Of a DNA stretch of 64,000 nucleotides, positions 62,747 through 64,000 are shown piece by piece. Origin of the DNA: ZC4RG20 sp963782445 (GTDB taxonomy: Bacteria; Pseudomonadota; Gammaproteobacteria; Steroidobacterales; Rariloculaceae); contig CAWAJM010000002.1 of the NCBI GenBank assembly GCA_963782445.1, positions 442,292 through 506,291 of the forward strand, written 5' to 3'. The translations under genes were made by a program, and so were the position numbers. How positions within the stretch are numbered: position 1 is the first letter of the stretch; every line of letters starts with the position of its first letter. Under the pieces are notes generated by a model. That model was given only the letters and a program-made list of their open reading frames with translations, did no database searches and had not been told where the DNA came from.

Positions 62747-63168
62747 ACTTGCGGCGAGAAAAGGAGAGACTTGGACTGGTGGCCAGATACGATCGTAGTG
62801 GCGGAATCGAGCTGGAAGGCGCCCCGGAGGATCTTCATCGGCTTTCCGACTTGCTAGCTTTGGATGCTGCCGACCGCGCCTTCGAGTTAAGCGTTCCCCG
62901 AGACGGCGACGCCTCGCCGTATGACGGATTTCTTACGGAATTGCTCATTCGGCAGAGTAATCGAAGAGTCCGGGTGACACGACGAGCAGACTCGATGCAT
63001 ATCGAAGGATCGCAGGCGGCTCGCGGCCTCCTGGCAGCGAATATTAGGTATCTGGCAAACAGCGCAAGCGCGAACCGAGCCACTGAGGCCGCCCACATGC
63101 ATATCGATTATTACGATGGCCATCCATACCTGGAATCAGACAGCGAGCCCCTTATCGTCAGTCGTTAA
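62743..63168 (+). CDS. Candidate immunity protein for Rhs tip 3
   Basis: A 141-residue cytosolic protein. The N-terminal GGIELEGAPEDLHRLSDLL and the end HMHIDYYDGHPYLESDSEPLIV recall Imm32-type immunity proteins. ATG 62743 overlaps the toxin stop by 4 nt, so the pair was translationally coupled before the insertion split the toxin. It is intact although its toxin is not. Confidence 0.6.
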   Translation: MNLRREKERLGLVARYDRSGGIELEGAPEDLHRLSDLLALDAADRAFELSVPRDGDASPYDGFLTELLIRQSNRRVRVTRRADSMHIEGSQAARGLLAANIRYLANSASANRATEAAHMHIDYYDGHPYLESDSEPLIVSR

Positions 63169-63852
63169 TCGTCGCGCGCGCGAGGTCGGTTGGTAGCGAC
63201 CGTCGCGCCCTCATGCGCATTTGGCCGGCCCATTCAAGCGAAACGTCCCGAACTAGCGACGGAGGAGACAGGCGGCAAACGCGAGGTTGGGGGCAAGGCT
63301 AAGTCCAGGCAAACGGACTTGCCCCATAGCGAAGGTGAGTCGTGTTCGGAAAGTCTCGAAAACAACATCGCCTGAAGATCAGATTCGAACAAAAAATCAT
63401 AGGGATTGGCCTGGAACCGCTCCACGGTGCTGGCCAGCCCGCTCAATAAAGACTTGACCTCTTGGTCGGCTTGCACGTGGATCTCACCTTCGTTGAGTCT
63501 AGTGGGGCAAAACGTTTTGCACAGGCATCTTCGCGTCTCGTAAGCGGTCGGGGCGACCTTGGCCATTCGCGCGAGGCTCCGACGCCCTGCGCAGGCGGTC
63601 GCTATCGAGCCCCAACTCCCCGGTACGCGCCAGTCAAGGGGCCAGAGCGTGCCAGAGAACGCTGTCGGCTCTCGAATCCTTTCGAGACGCGCCCACAAGT
63701 TCGCTGAGGCTGGCTATGCGCTCGGCGTTTCTAGTCGTCTCTCACCCAGTTTTGGCCTATTATTTCAGCTTGGCCCTGAACTTATTAGGCAGCTCCGCGT
63801 TTGTTAGGCAGTAGTAGGAGTTCTGCTTTTCTAACTTCTTGATTTCTAAGCC
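63169..63852. other. Decayed region with one short gene remnant
   Basis: About 680 nt of lower-GC sequence without a confident gene, apart from the fragment at 63234-63476. Two copies of a TTRTTAGGCAG-type repeat lie near 63780-63814. I see no tRNA, CRISPR or intact mobile-element gene here. Confidence 0.5.
63234..63476 (-). pseudogene. Remnant of a protein with a FQANPYDFLFESDLQ motif
   Basis: From GTG 63476, preceded by GAAGGTGAG, an 80-residue frame encodes TVERFQANPYDFLFESDLQA, a pattern I associate with the N-terminus of uncharacterised proteins having a nuclease-like fold. After about residue 55 it loses coherence. Most likely the start of a truncated gene. Low confidence. Confidence 0.35.
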
Positions 63853-64000
63853 GCGCCCGTAGCTCAGTTGGATAGAGTACCTGGCTTCGAACCTCGAGTT
63901 CAGTCGATTGATATCAGGGGCTTACGTCCGAATCTGTCTAATAAAGCTCTCCATAAGCGATTGATTCTACGTAGCCGCAGTCGGTTTTATTAGACAGTTC
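63779..64000. repeat. TTATTAG-type repeats around the tRNA-Arg fragment
   Basis: Four related copies: CTTATTAGGCAG near 63781, TTTGTTAGGCAG near 63800, CTGTCTAATAAAG (inverted) at 63934-63946 and TTTTATTAGACAG at 63985-63997. The last two form an inverted pair about 38 nt apart. They may be recombinase-binding sites of an integrated element that continues past the window. Confidence 0.5.
63853..63893 (+). pseudogene. 5' half of tRNA-Arg(UCG)
   Basis: GCGCCCGTAGCTCAG begins a normal acceptor and D-arm, and the anticodon loop CTTCGAA has TCG at 63887-63889. The 3' half of the anticodon stem should read CCAGG but reads CCTCG, and no T-arm or acceptor 3' strand follows. The gene is cut at the anticodon loop, a common integrase target. 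Confidence 0.75.

Noticed and set aside
63234..63698. A 154-codon minus-strand gene
   Set aside because: The first half is unlike protein; only the part after GTG 63476 has a plausible motif, and that decays too.

Overview
The window reads as one high-GC gammaproteobacterial chromosome segment that changes into a mobile-element and toxin-rich region near its right end. Gene order in the first 26 kb (bamD-rluD-pgeF-clpB; fmdB-DUF502-aspS-nudB; pncC-thpR-recA-recX-alaS-csrA-tRNA-Ser; cysM-cysG-cysB-cysH) is typical of Gammaproteobacteria. GC content and several secreted-protein families suggest the Nevskiales/Steroidobacterales/Xanthomonadales side of the class. That placement is inference; there is no 16S gene here.

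Positions 1-26.6 kb hold housekeeping genes: the sucD tail, NAD synthase, outer-membrane assembly (bamD), rRNA modification, the ClpB disaggregase with a heat-shock-like promoter, aspartyl- and alanyl-tRNA synthetases, recA/recX, csrA, tRNA-Ser(GCU) and a sulfur-assimilation group (cysM, cysG, cysB, cysH). mutS carries a single-base frameshift at 13370. A dispersed repeat (core GGGGTCAGAGCCC), mostly as inverted pairs, sits between genes at six places in the first 39 kb and was not seen after that.

Positions 26.7-38.6 kb are an unusually complete heme cluster, all on the minus strand: hemA-hemC-hemD-hemB-hemL, then an embedded histidine kinase/response regulator pair, then hemE-hemQ-hemH and an FAD oxidase. 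The last four genes overlap by 4 nt at each junction. The HemQ-like (chlorite dismutase family) protein beside ferrochelatase, with no hemF, hemN, hemG or hemJ in the window, points to a coproporphyrin-dependent heme route. That route is best known from Gram-positive bacteria and is unexpected in this class.

Positions 38.7-48.8 kb hold lineage-specific genes: a sugar-kinase-like protein, secreted and membrane proteins of DUF6491, DUF945, DUF6152 and DUF454 type, a ferritin-like protein, a HAD phosphatase, a DUF488/P-loop kinase fusion, a hexapeptide acetyltransferase and a PQQ-type sugar dehydrogenase.

Positions 49-63.2 kb are a decayed Rhs polymorphic-toxin locus. A broken Rhs core is followed by three successive Rhs C-terminal tips, each with its own candidate immunity gene. 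The third tip is split by an IS21-family element (54918-62411, duplication CCGAAC). That element's istB is split by a second IS21-family element (55613-60464, duplication CGCCT). The second element's istB is split in turn, inside its Walker A motif, by a 2.55-kb serine-recombinase element. Removing each layer in silico restores every broken reading frame. The window ends with half of a tRNA-Arg(UCG) gene flanked by TTATTAG-type repeats, a likely integration boundary.
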